Shown here one piece after another: positions 1 through 11,751 of a stretch of 64,000 nucleotides of DNA (its first letter is position 1; each line of letters begins with the position of its first letter). Source of the DNA: Atherinomorus stipes (Eukaryota > Chordata > Actinopteri > Atheriniformes > Atherinidae); contig JALJCO010010201.1 in NCBI GenBank assembly GCA_023101725.1, forward strand, positions 62,001-126,000, read 5' to 3'. The position numbers and the translations under genes were made by a program. The notes beneath the pieces are model-generated. The model was not told the origin of the DNA and made no database searches. It saw nothing but the letters and a program-made list of their open reading frames with translations.

Positions 1-1303
1 TTGGTATTTGAAATTTATCTAAGTAGGCAAAAGGTCAGAGGCAGACAAAGTGAAGTCTTCTGATTAAACTGCAGACTGTTTAAAAGACTGCCACCAGCAG
101 AAAAGTAAAGCCAATGTGCAGCTGCTTTCATTCTCGGTACCACTGAGGGCTTCGGGCAACAAAACATCTCAGTCTCCAACAGCTTTCAAAAGTGAAAAAC
201 TTTTCTCATTAAATAAAAAGTACTTTTCAGTGAGTTCTGATCTGGTTGGAACTTCTTTGCTGGAGTTTTACAATCTAAGCGATGCATAATACGCCACAAA
301 GACGGGTTTGCTGGTGTGACTGATTCTGACATGTTTAAAAAGTGGAGGTGTCAAAAAAATTTGAGGGAGTAGCCTAATTCACTTGTGAACTCAAATCGCA
401 TGTACATGCTTTAGATCAGCAATTGCTTTATTTGTCCATAAGAGTTAACACATTTTAGCTACTTAGCTTTAGCGTATTTAGCTTTTCATGGCAAATATGG
501 CTCATTCAGTTAACTTCACTAATTAAAATGTGTCCCACTTGACAGTAAACAGATATGGGAGACAATTGCTTTCCCATTAAATATCATGGCTGACAGGGAT
601 AAAGATATAGGCTACCGTACCTTGCTAAGTTAGCTAGGCGTGGTATATGCCTAATGCTAACAGCTTCATAATGGTCCATAAATCTGTGGTGTTTTGTTGT
701 CATTTTTCAAATATCAGCTTTATGTATTTAAGGTGGAACCTTCAAGACACGACTGAGAAAATCATACAGTGCATTCCAGCCCTAATGCCCTTGTAATAGT
801 TATCCTTAAACCAGTGATGGATGGTTTAAACCTTAAACCATAGTGATTTGTTTAACATAATTTTTCAAATAATAGCTTCTTTTTCTTTTTTGGAATGAAC
901 AAAAATAATGGATTTGACTCATCCAAATGTTTTCACTTATTTCACTTATTAGTTCAACTCCTTCAACTTTACTTTAACTTTTGTCCAATATCATATTCTA
1001 AACAAAACCCAGTCAACAACATGTATGCTATCATCAGTTTAATACATATGAATTTACTTTAATTATGCCAATTAAGCTACACATTTTGCAGTCCTGTAAC
1101 ACATCCTTAATTATTGTGTCGGTATGCAGATATACACTGTCACATCACTGCGGCTGCTTTCAGACCACCCGTCTCCTCACAGGAGAAAGATGCGTTCGGG
1201 CACATGCCATCTACCTGCATGTGCTTACACCTGCAAACAAATCAACACATATAGGCTCTCCCGCTTAGATTTCATAGTCTTCAGGTGTGTATTTATGTCT
1301 TAC
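1..1303 (-). other. Intron 9 (partial)
   Basis: AT-rich sequence downstream of the transmembrane exon, starting with GTAAGA at 1303. I see no kinase or juxtamembrane exon and no recognisable repeat. Confidence 0.8.
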
Positions 1304-1406
1304 CGTCCGCTGAGCAGGAATCCTGCCACCACTGCTAGAAGAACCAGAGCCAGCGTGATGGCCACTGCTATTATCGAAGCTTGAGCACGCTCACTGGTGG
1401 CAGTTA
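1304..1406 (-). CDS. epha6: epha6 exon 9: transmembrane helix
   Basis: This 103-bp exon encodes residues 556-589: LTATSERAQ, then ASIIAVAITLALVLLAVVAG and FLLSG, plus two bases of the next codon. Residues 565-587 form the single membrane-spanning helix. The start aligns with IPVIAVSVTVGV and the end with LLSG of remembered EPHA6. The acceptor is TCTTTGGCAG|TAACT and the donor GGACG|GTAAGA, phase 2. The next exon (juxtamembrane segment with the regulatory tyrosines) is not in the 1303 bases to the window edge. Confidence 0.93.
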
Positions 1407-1505
1407 CTGCCAAAGAAAGGACGTGGGATTAGACACACACTGTAAGCACACAAAACCACATTATTCTATTGTTGATTGTCATGCTCCCTTCTCTGGTGTA
1501 CTCAC
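1407..1505 (-). other. Intron 8 (99 bp)
   Basis: A minimal GT..AG intron (GTGAGT..TTTGGCAG) between the end of the second fibronectin domain and the transmembrane exon. Confidence 0.92.
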
Positions 1506-1575
1506 AGTAAGGGCTGGTCTGGAATTCAAAACGTCGGCTAAACGCACCGTAGCCTGCTGAGGTCCTGGCTCGTAC
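1506..1575 (-). CDS. epha6: epha6 exon 8: second fibronectin III domain, end
   Basis: This 70-bp exon encodes residues 533-555: VRARTSAGYGAFSRRFEFQT, then SPY, plus one base. RAR..AGYG.FS..FEF is the end of the second fibronectin III domain in all Eph-A receptors. The acceptor is ATCACAG|GTACG and the donor CTTACT|GTGAGT, phase 1. The exon is not long enough to form an ORF of its own and was recovered from the motif and splice sites. It is separated from exon 9 by a 99-bp intron. Confidence 0.93.
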
Positions 1576-1756
1576 CTGTGATGTATTATGAAAACATCAC
1601 AAATAGCATTGTAATGCTTCTTTATTCATCGGCGTCACACTTGAATTTAATTCTTTTCTGTGAAATTGATTAAAATCAGACTTTACTTTTGCCATGCTTG
1701 CCTACAGAAATATTTCCCTTTTTACTTTCAGTCTCTTTTTTCTTTTTTTCTTGTAC
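1576..1756 (-). other. Intron 7 (181 bp), splitting the second fibronectin III domain
   Basis: A GT..AG intron (GTACAA..ATCACAG) with a pyrimidine-rich stretch. It interrupts the FQ|VRAR motif in phase 0. It is an extra intron relative to the Eph gene layout I remember. Confidence 0.9.
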
Positions 1757-1846
1757 CTGAAAAATGTAAGCTGAAGACGGCTTCAGGCCTTCCACCACCA
1801 TCTCTGTGTCCTTGGATTTTATTATAGTGTAACTGGAGTCCTGCTC
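1757..1846 (-). CDS. epha6: epha6 exon 7: second fibronectin III domain, middle part
   Basis: This 90-bp exon encodes residues 503-532: [20 protein letters not shown], then [10 protein letters not shown]. It matches the Eph motif SYTIIKSK....GLKP...Y.FQ. Splice sites are TTATAACAG|GAGCAG and TTTCAG|GTACAA, both phase 0. In other Eph genes I recall this segment and the next (RARTAAGYG..) forming one exon of about 160 bp. Here they are separated by a 181-bp intron; 90 plus 70 bp adds up to 160. Confidence 0.93.
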
Positions 1847-2971
1847 CTGTTATAAGAGAAATAAAGAGAACATTAACATATTCAAACGTTCTACTTACAT
1901 AAATATAATATTCATGTGTTTTATATTGAGGACTATGTGGGTACTTTGTGTTAAAATTTAGATTTCTGCCTCTTCACCTGTACATTTTTGCGGTTTAACT
2001 ACCTGTGGTACATGTGAGTGTAAGTGTGCTTAATTGAACGTGTGTGAGGATCGGTTTCCTGCCTGCAACCACATCAGGTTTAAACACAGCTAAATGCCCC
2101 CTCCATTAAGACCGAGGCCATTAGCTAACCGCTGACCACAAACTGCTTTGCTCTCCTGTGGACATTTATTCTGACCTTCCAAGAAAAGAAAGCAAGGAGG
2201 GAAAAGAGGAAGGGAACTGGAAAAATGATCGGAATACGGGATCAGATTGCTGTGCCACATAAAAATAAATAAATAAAAAAATAAAAAAACAAACAAAAAA
2301 AACCCACTAACTTTATATTCAGTTACTTTAATGGTAATAAATAAAAGATGTGAAGCTCAAGGCTGGAATAGAGCAGAACAGAGGTGATACTGGAGTTAGT
2401 TTAGTATTCAGTCCTGCAAATTAATAGAAAATGTTGAGCTGGTAACTCTGTTCTTATTTAGCAAAGAAATTAAATGGGACAAATTCAGGCAAAAACATTC
2501 AACAGCCCAACAGCATCCAAGAGGATGATAGTGCAGATCAAAATATTGTCCACACACAAAGAAGTACATTTCATTTCTGACCCTGACAGTGGGCTACCTT
2601 GCTTTTGTGATGCATTCATCTGTCTGATGATCAAATCATAGAAAAGTCATAAAAGGTCAAATGATCAACTTTAAGCCTATAAACACCATAAAACTTTAAA
2701 ATACAATATATACTATTATTATTGTTGTATCATGTTTATTATCATCATAATTATGATTATTATACTGGAATATGTTTAAAATTTGCAGGGATAAAACTTT
2801 TTACCTATAAATAATATTTCTTTGACAAAAATGCCTTAGATGCTTAGCAACCACTATGAGTTTTTAGGTTTAGAAACACACGGGGGAAAAAAAACTGTGG
2901 CGGCCAAAAGCCTGTGGACAACAGCACATCCAGACAATAAAATAATTTAGAGATAATTTATCTAATTTTAC
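1847..2971 (-). other. Intron 6 (1.1 kb)
   Basis: AT-rich intron sequence with A-rich runs near 2269-2304. I see no repeat or gene in it. Confidence 0.85.
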
Positions 2972-3096
2972 CTTTTCAAAATACTTGATCTCATACTCCA
3001 GGATGATGCCGTTAGGCCGATCAGGCTCTGCCCAAGAAAGAGCGATGCTGCTCTTCCCTGTGTGTCCTTTCCTTACCACGCTTATCGGGGACGGTG
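2972..3096 (-). CDS. epha6: epha6 exon 6: second fibronectin III domain, first part
   Basis: At 125 bp, the canonical Eph length for this exon, it encodes residues 461-502: [20 protein letters not shown], then [20 protein letters not shown] and EK. The S.SW.EPD.PNG(I/V)ILEYE motif marks the second fibronectin III domain of Eph-A receptors, and the segment is almost identical to remembered EPHA6. The acceptor is TGCGCAG|CACCG and the donor GAAAAG|GTAAAA, phase 0. The next exon continues with EQDSSYT, matching family DQETSYT. Confidence 0.96.
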
Positions 3097-4743
3097 CTGC
3101 GCACAGACAAATAAAAGATGAAACGATACAGCATTAGTAGTTTCAGTTGCTGACCTCTGTTGCATGATGATAAAGCAGACACTGCATCTCCATTTCCCAA
3201 TATTAAAATGAACAGCACTTCCATGACATCCTAATAAATGGTGATTACACCTGAGAGAACTGCTGCTAATGCTGTCAAATCTGTTCCTCTTTTAATAACA
3301 CCTCTACCTCCTTTGATGTTTACACAGAGATAATAGTGTGATTGTTGTACTGAGCATGACACCACAAAGAGGAGAAAAATATAATTGTTTTAAAACTGGT
3401 GATGTGAGAAAGAGTTTTTATCCAATATGATTTATACAATAAAACTAATTGTTATGTAATACATCTGATAGAAGAGTTATTTGCTGTGATTTTTGCACAT
3501 TTCCCTTTAATTCTAAAACCTGTAAGCTTGTTCCAACTTTATTATATTTATGAAAAAAAAAAAAGAATAAAAAAGAAAAGAAGGAAGAAAAGAAACCCAA
3601 TCAAACAAATAAAATAAAAAAAAAAAATACCATTAAAACCCAAACAAAAGCATAAAACAAAATCTTTGTTTTATGAGTTTTAAAATCATTTGCAGCAACT
3701 TTGTCCCTTTGGAAACAAGTCTTCATGAAACAAACCAAAACTACTACTACTACTAGATAATAATAATGTACCTTATATTATGTTACGTTAAATTCAAGAT
3801 ATTCATTTTGCTCACAGTTTTATCTTTCTTTGAAAAATAGAAAGTTTCAAAGTAAAGTGCAGTGAGTGAGTGTGCAACAATCACAGAGCTGTATTGTTGT
3901 AATCTGAACTGCTAAGCCATCTCTCACAGGGACAGTTGGAGAGTCTAACACATAAAGAGCTTTTAACCAGGCAAAATGCTCCCTCAGGCAACATCCCGAT
4001 GGTATACGAGTGTGAATGTGTGCATTTCGTATGTGCGTGGACACGTTAGTGAATGTCTATTGCAAATGCGAGACACCGTTTAGGTTTCAATAGCCTCAGC
4101 AGAACTCCACAGGGAATAAATCATTGCTACAAACACGGTAACTGTATCCTGAGTGGATGGTTGCACAAAAGTGTTATCTGCAACATCTTAAAAGCCTGAA
4201 ACCAGAAACTAAAATCACACACACACATTTTCAATGCTTAAATAGTATGAGGTCTGGGATTTGATGATGTGAAAGGGCTTATTTCCCCAGCAGCTTTATG
4301 TGTAACAATACACCAAGATCTAAGTTTAAATCCTCCAAAAATGGAGGCAGTTTACCATGCAATATTCAATCAAAGGGTTTGAATAGAGGCTGTCATATGA
4401 GGGTGTACAGATTGCAGTAGTAACAAATACAAGCTTATGGCTTTACTTTTCAAAAATAAACCTGATGTGACATTCTGTGTGTAAAATAAATGATTGTGAA
4501 ATGGGGGGAGAATTGTGAAGACCAATTAGTTTTATTTATTTATTTACTTATTTATATAAACCAAATTAATCCACCGATTTGTTTTCTATTTATAAAAAAA
4601 AAAGCAGTGAAGAAAAATACAGCAAATTTATAAACTTGGCTAGTGGTATTTTATTTTGTAAATGTCATTTTAAATTGAATGGCTTTAACTATTGCCTGAA
4701 ACATAACAAATATTGCTGTTAAAAATGTAAAATGTATGTACAG

Positions 4744-4815
<72 letters not shown>

Positions 4816-4826
4816 TATATATACAT
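4744..4826. repeat. (TA)n/(CA)n microsatellite
   Basis: About 55 bp of pure TA followed by CA and TA units, within intron 5. Confidence 0.97.
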
Positions 4827-4917
4827 ATTCTAAATTTTAACAGTATGACCAGTGGTATCCATAATATTATACAGACACACACACAAAGAAAAAGTGTATT
4901 TAGAAGTCCTTTATTTG

Positions 4918-4957
4918 TTGCAAATTGTATGTATTGAGAAATACATACAATTTGCAA
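4918..4957. repeat. Perfect 18-bp hairpin, 4-nt loop
   Basis: Arms 4918-4935 and 4940-4957 are exact inverted copies (TTGCAAATTGTATGTATT), with loop GAGA. No transposon ends flank it. Confidence 0.9.
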
Positions 4958-6109
4958 TTTTTTATTTTTTTTTTCTTAAAGATACAAAAAAGGCAAATGA
5001 TTTGAATAATCTACAAAAATTCATGAGATTTTTCATTTTTTTTTGTGATTGGCAAAAAAGCTCAAGATAATAAAAAATTATGAAAATTGTCAAACTGTTT
5101 TCAATTTTTTTTTTTTTTTGGTAAATAACTGATTGTGAAGTTTTTTTTTTTTCTTTCAGGCAGCAGAAAAATTAATTTATTCTTCCTTCCTTCCTCTGAA
5201 AACAATAAATGTCAATCTCAGGCAGATATTATAAATTAATTTCCAATTCTTTTGCTTAGAGCCAACTCTTCCATTTAAAATAAAGAAAAAAAAATAGATG
5301 CACCACTCTGACCTTAAGACTACATTGAGCTCAGAAACTACACAAAATGTAGAGCAAGGCAGAATAAGGTGATGGGAGCGATGGATGGGCTGAGGATGAG
5401 AAAATCAGAGACAAGCTGGTGGGAAGACAAAAGGAAGTAAAAAAAGTGAGAAAATATCAGAGGGAAAGTGAGAGAGAGACATGTTGAAAAAGTGTCGACA
5501 GAACCCCAGCAACACTTTTATTTTAGCAACAGTGTTGACAGTGTAATGTCACTTCTTGGTTTAAAGACTTCCCGTTGCATCTACTAATGAGCACCTACTG
5601 TATGAATATGCAGAACACAAATGGACACAAATGTCTTCTAATATGCTATGATAACACCCACTTATACAATTTTGTGTTTGCTAACAGAATATTACTTGGA
5701 GGAAATCCTTTTCACAAATAGAGAGCTTGGAAAAGAGCAGGAAATCACTTCAGTGGATGAGTGCAGACCCTCCAGTGTAACAACTCTGGCCTCAGATAAG
5801 CACAACATAATCAGAGTGCTGAACATAAGCCTCTCAGACCATTATCTGTCTGCACCATCACCAAAATCAATATGGACCTTCAACTATCTGGTTTATTATC
5901 CTATAACTACCCTCGGAGAATGGCAGAAAGATAGATTGAGAGGCAGGATGAAAGAAAGATGGGAGACAGAGATGCCTTTATTAAGACTTGCAACTTAACC
6001 TCTTGCATGCCAGTTGTTTTTAATGCCACTCTCTGCTGACTCAGCAAGCGGTCTCAAACCAATCACTTGCATGAGGTGCACAGAAACTCATAAAAGTTGT
6101 AAAAGGAAG

Positions 6110-7215
6110 AGTAACTTAAAGCCATAGACTGTTAAAGAGAGGGACGAACCCTCCGCTACGTCACCCGTTGGTTTCTGAAGAGCTAAAAATGAAGCCAGTT
6201 GGGCGTGTCCCTTTCGCCATCTTGCCGTGTCTCGTGTGTCATCACTCCCAGAAAATACTAAAATGGGCACAGCGGGGCCGCAGGGCAAATGATTGACAGC
6301 TGACGTACTCTGGGCTAAATGCTAACCGAGCTAACTCGAAACTAACAGGAGCTAACAAAGATTGGCCCCTTAAGCGGCGAGGTAAAGGTAAGACACGCTT
6401 AGACTTGCTACAAACTGAGACCTTACTGAGAGCAAACTAGGAGCTAACTAGGAGCTGGCAGGCCGGGCTTCCAGTCTGCCACATGTCAATCTTAAGGACA
6501 CGCCCTTAATTATGTGTAATTTCAAGAATAGACAACATCTAAACTGCAAGACAATGATTGAGGAGACGGTCCTTTAGAGCTGTGGTGGAGTGGAACAAGC
6601 TTCACTTGTTTTATCGAAAGTTAATAAAGTAGTTTTAAACTTGAATTGGAGCTGGTTTCAGAAAGATAGCTGTCTAATTTTTATTCTGATTCTTTTATTA
6701 TGTTTCTGTCTTTTGTAAGAAATGTTTTAGATGTTTAGAAATTTGGGAATTGCCTGTTTGTGATTTCCTGAATTGCCTGGTATTTAGTGTGGTTTATTGA
6801 TTAGGAATTATGATATTTTAGTTTTATGTAACTCTTTATCTTATATTTGGCTATTTGTATGTACATACTGTCTGTCTTGGTTAATTGTATTTATTTTATG
6901 TATCTAATGTTGGACCCCAGGAAGAATAGCCACTGCTCCAGGAATGGAATGGTGGCTAATGGGGATCCTACCAAATAAACAAATAAATAAACGAATGAGT
7001 TATAAAAAAAATTCTACCCCCCTCACAGTTGACATGAAGGTAAACTTGACCTATTAAACCTAAAATGATTTTTTGAACCAGGCTGTAAACATGTTTATTT
7101 CTGCTGTGAAGTTGGCCTTTTTAACATGGGAGTCTATGGGGATTTGCTCTGTCTTGCAGCCAGCCCCTAGTGGAGAAAGGGAGAACTACAAAAAATGACT
7201 TCTTCTGGGTAGCCT
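6110..7215 (+). repeat. Composite dispersed repeat, interrupted by a LINE-like tail
   Basis: The left part (CTACGTCACCCGTTGGTTTC, 6158-6177) and the right part (CATGGGAGTCTATGGGGA, 7126-7142) are phrases I remember from an abundant fish repeat. The middle is a separate insert ending in a repeated AAATA-type tail. Family name not assigned, and the outer ends are approximate. Confidence 0.5.
6590..7000 (+). mobile_element. Non-LTR retrotransposon 3' end (probable)
   Basis: A 3' tail of the form GGACCCCAGGAAGAATAGCC ... GGCTAATGGGGATCCTA followed by CAAATAAACAAATAAATAAA is typical of fish LINE 3' ends as I remember them. No coding part remains. The 5' limit is a guess. Confidence 0.5.
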
Positions 7216-10200
7216 CATAGTTTGCCACCGGAGGTTGCCGTTTGCTTAAAGCCTAGTACAAATTTTAATAATTTGCCCCTGCATATTAATTTAAATACTT
7301 TTTACTTGAATCATGTCATTTCACAAATATTCAAACTTGTTAGGTGGCAGCCCCTCAACAAAAAAGTTCAAATCAGCTTGATCTACCTGCTCCAATGGCC
7401 TGATTAAACACCACCCACGATTCAAACTCAGTTCTGATGAAAAATCAAAAAGGAAAAGGATTTGATTGGGTGCAAAATTAGTCATGAACACTTCAAAATT
7501 GTTTGCTGGGAATTTATATACTTAAAATACCTTAAAACAACCACAAAATAAAAAAAGATTGTCATCACTTGGCCAGAAAGCACAAAGATTACATGACCAT
7601 TTAACCATCAACTCTGATTTCATGGATATTTCAAAGCATTGACCTTGAAGTACAACTGCTGTATCTTTTATCCAACAAACAGCCTATTTGTGTTTGCTGA
7701 ATAAGCTAAAAAGAATGCACACACAGTCATACAGTCAGTGTACTATGGAAAAATATATTTCTAATTAACCTGAAAAGCAGAAATGCTATGCAAGTGTAAA
7801 AAGGCAGGGAAAACAATTAGTTTCAATACAGATTTATTTTTTTCCTGTGAAAATAAATGTATATCTTTGTGTTATTGAGCCAACTATTTACTGCTGTTAC
7901 ATGCTCCAGTATGCCCAGCTTTCCTACCGAACAATTCACAATTTAAGCTCCATCTCTACTCTGATCTTAGTGCAGCCTTTTAAGCTCTGTCCACAAACGG
8001 CTGAAATGCCCAGGAGATAATGTTGTTTAAAAAAAAAACAAGAAAAAAAAACAAACAAACAAAAAAAACAGAACACATATTTTAGGAAATGTCTACGAAA
8101 TTGCTCAATTAAGACCTTCAAACTTAACACTGTACTTCATCAGAGGGGTATCCATTCTCTGTAATCATCCTTTATCACAAGTTCAATTTATTTCACTCTG
8201 AGAGCAAAAACAAAGTGCTTCACTAACCTTTCCACTAAATGTACTCCAACAGCCGCACTAAGACACATGACCAAAGGACGAGGCAATGCATTCTCACCAA
8301 CACAACAAGGTAATGCATCACAATTCATTTGATGAATCACCAACAACTGCAAAAACAATTTATGGGACCACTTACGACACAGCGCTCCTGCACCGAACAA
8401 CGTGGACAAATAGCCTGGGATTGAAGACATTAATGCTGAGCTACCATGATCTGTCTTTAATCAAGCTGAGCCAGAATTGTTTGTTTTCATCTCTTACAAA
8501 AAGACAATTAGGCTCAAAACATTCCAGCCAGGGAGAATTATTTAACTGTTAACAGATGAAACAAAAATATCTTCACTTTTTTTACAAAGTAAATTAAGAA
8601 AATTTCAAAAGTTGATGTCTGAACTCCTTTGGTTGAGATAGAAAATGTATTACCATCTACAACATTATGGTAGGATAATTATCATCTGGGGAACATAACT
8701 GCATCGCAGGGGTAGTTATTTAATCAGTTTACTAATTTTTCTTTTCATGATCAGTTTCTACCACAACTCTCACTGAAATGATGTACTGTTGAGAACGGCA
8801 AAATTTCCCTCTTCTTTTCTATCATCTGACATGTTTTCCCACCCAACATGCATCCTTTGTGTAGCCCCTTGCTATGTGACCTTTTCTTTCCTTATCACAA
8901 CCTCCCAATCATTTTCTCCTCCACAGTTTGTCCCCTCTACCTCCTTCCTGTTGTTCTGTCCCTCTCTTTCCAACTTCTCCCCAGCCTTTCACCTCTCTCG
9001 ATCTCCTCCTCACCAGTACCAACACTTTATTATTCAGCAGGGCTTCACAGAGATACTGTGAAATCACCTATTTCACGGATCCCTTATCGTGTGTGACACT
9101 TCCCACACATCAAACAGCAGATCCTCTGAGTCTTCCTCTCTCTTTCTGTTGGACCGAGCCTCCCTCTCGCCCCCGTCTCACAGGAGTTTTGTCTCGGCTG
9201 CTCGTTTCAGCCTCTTTGCCCAAAGCAGAAACACAGCCAAGGACTACAAACACTCATCCAAAACATGAAAGTCGAAACACAAATTGTTAAAGTGATGATC
9301 AAAGTCCTTACTAGGTAATTACATCAGTGACACAGTAGCAGGAAGATGAGATGCTTCTCCAAAAACATTGTTTAAACTATTGTTCGTGTGTCAGTAGGTC
9401 AGCTGATGCAAAGACCTCCAGCTGCTGATGCTTTCACTTTGATTGTACAGTCTTTTTCAGACTCAGTCTTCTTTTAATTAATTTGGTGGCAGCTGAACAT
9501 GAATGAAAATTGATTACCTTTCAAATACTGAATGCATTGTTTTTTCAAATTATGCCTAAGACAGAATGTCATCCTGTTAAGATATATAATGCTATTTAAG
9601 TTAAATAAATCATACTTGAAAAGGGTGTCATATTGCTCAAACAGTGGTACGCCCATCTTCAAACTGTGACTCAGCAGGAGCTGTATACACACACAACACT
9701 GCATTGCTTCTAAATCAGACTTAACAGAAACAAACTCATTGGCTGGGTCACTCACAAGGACTCCGGTGTAGTTTAAACAGTGATTTACAAAGCCTTTAAA
9801 GCAACACTATAAGTTTCTGACCTTAAAACTCTCTGCTTTTGACTTATTTTGATGGCACAGTGACATTTCATTATGTACATTCCTGCAGCGATCACTGCTC
9901 TACAGCCTCCCACGGCAGAGAAACTGCATTTCAACTTCTTTTTTTTCCAGCCTGGCACATCAAGTAACAATTGTATTATTTTATGGCGTCCCACCACACA
10001 TGAGCAAGTTGATATCAGCACACTGGCCGTTTTGGATGTGCAGCATGGCTGATTCAGCTTAGAAATACAAGGACATTATAGGAAGAAGTGAAGAAAAGCC
10101 AGACGGAAAGTGACAAAGCTGACAAGAATCAACATTAGACTGACTTTTGCTGACTGCAGAGATCTTGGATAAGAGACAGGTTGCAGAATGGATGCTAAAT

Positions 10201-10572
10201 TAGCCCATGTTAGGGGGTGTCAAAGTAAGAAAATCTGCTGCCAACTAGCTCTCAGTAGGGATGCACAGTATTATAATAGTAGTTGGATTTTTGGCCGATA
10301 TCTGATATTTTACAACTCATTTGGTCGATAATTGCTGAGTATCAAAGCTGAAATGATGTAATATTCATTCCTTGTGCAAAATTAGAAAAATACTTCTACT
10401 GCAGCTGCTGCAGATCCAGTAGTTGCTGGGGACATCATAATGTTGCACAGTGGGCGTGGCCTTATATTGTTTGCGTGCCCCATGGATTAAGAAAAAAAAA
10501 GAAAAATCATCAACAACAACAACAACAGTATTCCGATGGGTTAGTCACCAAACAGCAAGTTCTCTATATTGG

Positions 10573-11751
10573 TTAACTTACTGGCTGCCAGTCACGTCTA
10601 TAGATGTTAATTGAGAGTTTTATTGGGGGAAAGGTGCAGAACACTGATGGAGATAAAATGAAGTGTTAATAGTCTTTATGTCTGTAATTTTCACCCAATC
10701 CAGTAGATGGCAGTGTCAGACAAGCTAAAAAAAAAAAAAATGCTCCGGTTAGGGATGTGCCGGTTTCCGGTTCTAAGGTATACCACAGTATAAAAATGTA
10801 GCGGTATGAAAACCATTACGTTTTCTGTCATACCTTCATACTTTGACCGCGGCATGAACTTCATTCTGTCTTATACAACACATGGAGAGAGTGCAAGTCA
10901 GGTGTATACTACCTGTCTTGACGCACACTCCCAGTTGGTGGCGGTAAATTCATGTCGCTTGCCAATGCCAACGCCATTAAACATCAAATGAAGAAGTACA
11001 GATGTTCCAATAAAGGGCACTGTTCAACCAAAATAAGTTGTTTTCATTTACCCAGACACTTAAAAACAATATTTAAGAGCGTTGTCATGATACCATGGTA
11101 TACCGAGAAACCGTGATATTTTAGCTCAAGGTTATACCGTCAGAGTTTCATACCGGCACATGCCTAGTTGCGGTCAACCAGGAAGTCGTGTTTAGAGGAG
11201 AGTTTGTGTAAAACCTGATCAGTGACAGACAGTGACACAATCAATCAAATTAACGATCAATAGATTGAACTACAGCGTCAATCTGCGCCAGCTGAAAGTA
11301 GGTGAAGCAGCGACCCACTTGTCGTGGCTTACATAGATAGTGAATAATTATTTTGCCACCACAGCTCTTTTCTCAATGTTGTTTTTTGTTTCATAGAAGT
11401 AAAAAGCTGTTCAGATGCTGGAGGTGTCACTAAAGTAAAAAATGTTGGCATCAAAGTCACTTTTCTACTTGAAGTGCATTGCTGCAAAAAATGTTTGTTT
11501 TCTCAGCTTTTTGGTGAAAAGCGGACATTTTTCCAACTGCCAGATGGTCTACAGCAGATTACTCAAGACGGAAAAAGCTAGCTTTTTTTCTGATGAAAGA
11601 AAAGAGTCTAAGCTTTCTTTTGGTAGATTCGATGTTTGCATAGGCATCGTACACAATGTTCTGTGACTCTCCAAAAATAAGCGAAAATGTTTAAAAATTT
11701 TGGCAATAAGGAGCGCTCTGCTCTGAAAATGTCTGGCAGTCAATGAATTAA
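10573..11751. mobile_element. TTAA-flanked DNA transposon, copy A (nested)
   Basis: It runs from TTAACTTACTGGCTGCCA to TGGCAGTCAATGAATTAA. The ends are inverted repeats and the flanks are TTAA, as for piggyBac-like or Kolobok elements. The interior matches copy B at 22636-23543 over several hundred bases (for example CACTTGAAGTGCATTGC.GC and TAAGGAGCGCTCTGCTC). It lies inside the hAT element 10256-11856 and is itself interrupted at 10750-11166. Confidence 0.82.
10750..11166. mobile_element. Inner hAT-like element
   Basis: The ends TAGGGATGTGCCGGT and inverted TAGGCATGTGCCGGT are near-identical. The flanking octamers GCTCCGGT (10742-10749) and GTTGCGGT (11167-11174) agree at 6 of 8 positions and look like an aged target duplication. 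This is the youngest layer of the nest. It has no coding capacity. Confidence 0.8.

Noticed and set aside
1000..1303. Possible juxtamembrane exon after the transmembrane exon
   Set aside because: No frame with the expected YSKA/EEEK-type motif and no consistent acceptor and donor pair in phase 2.
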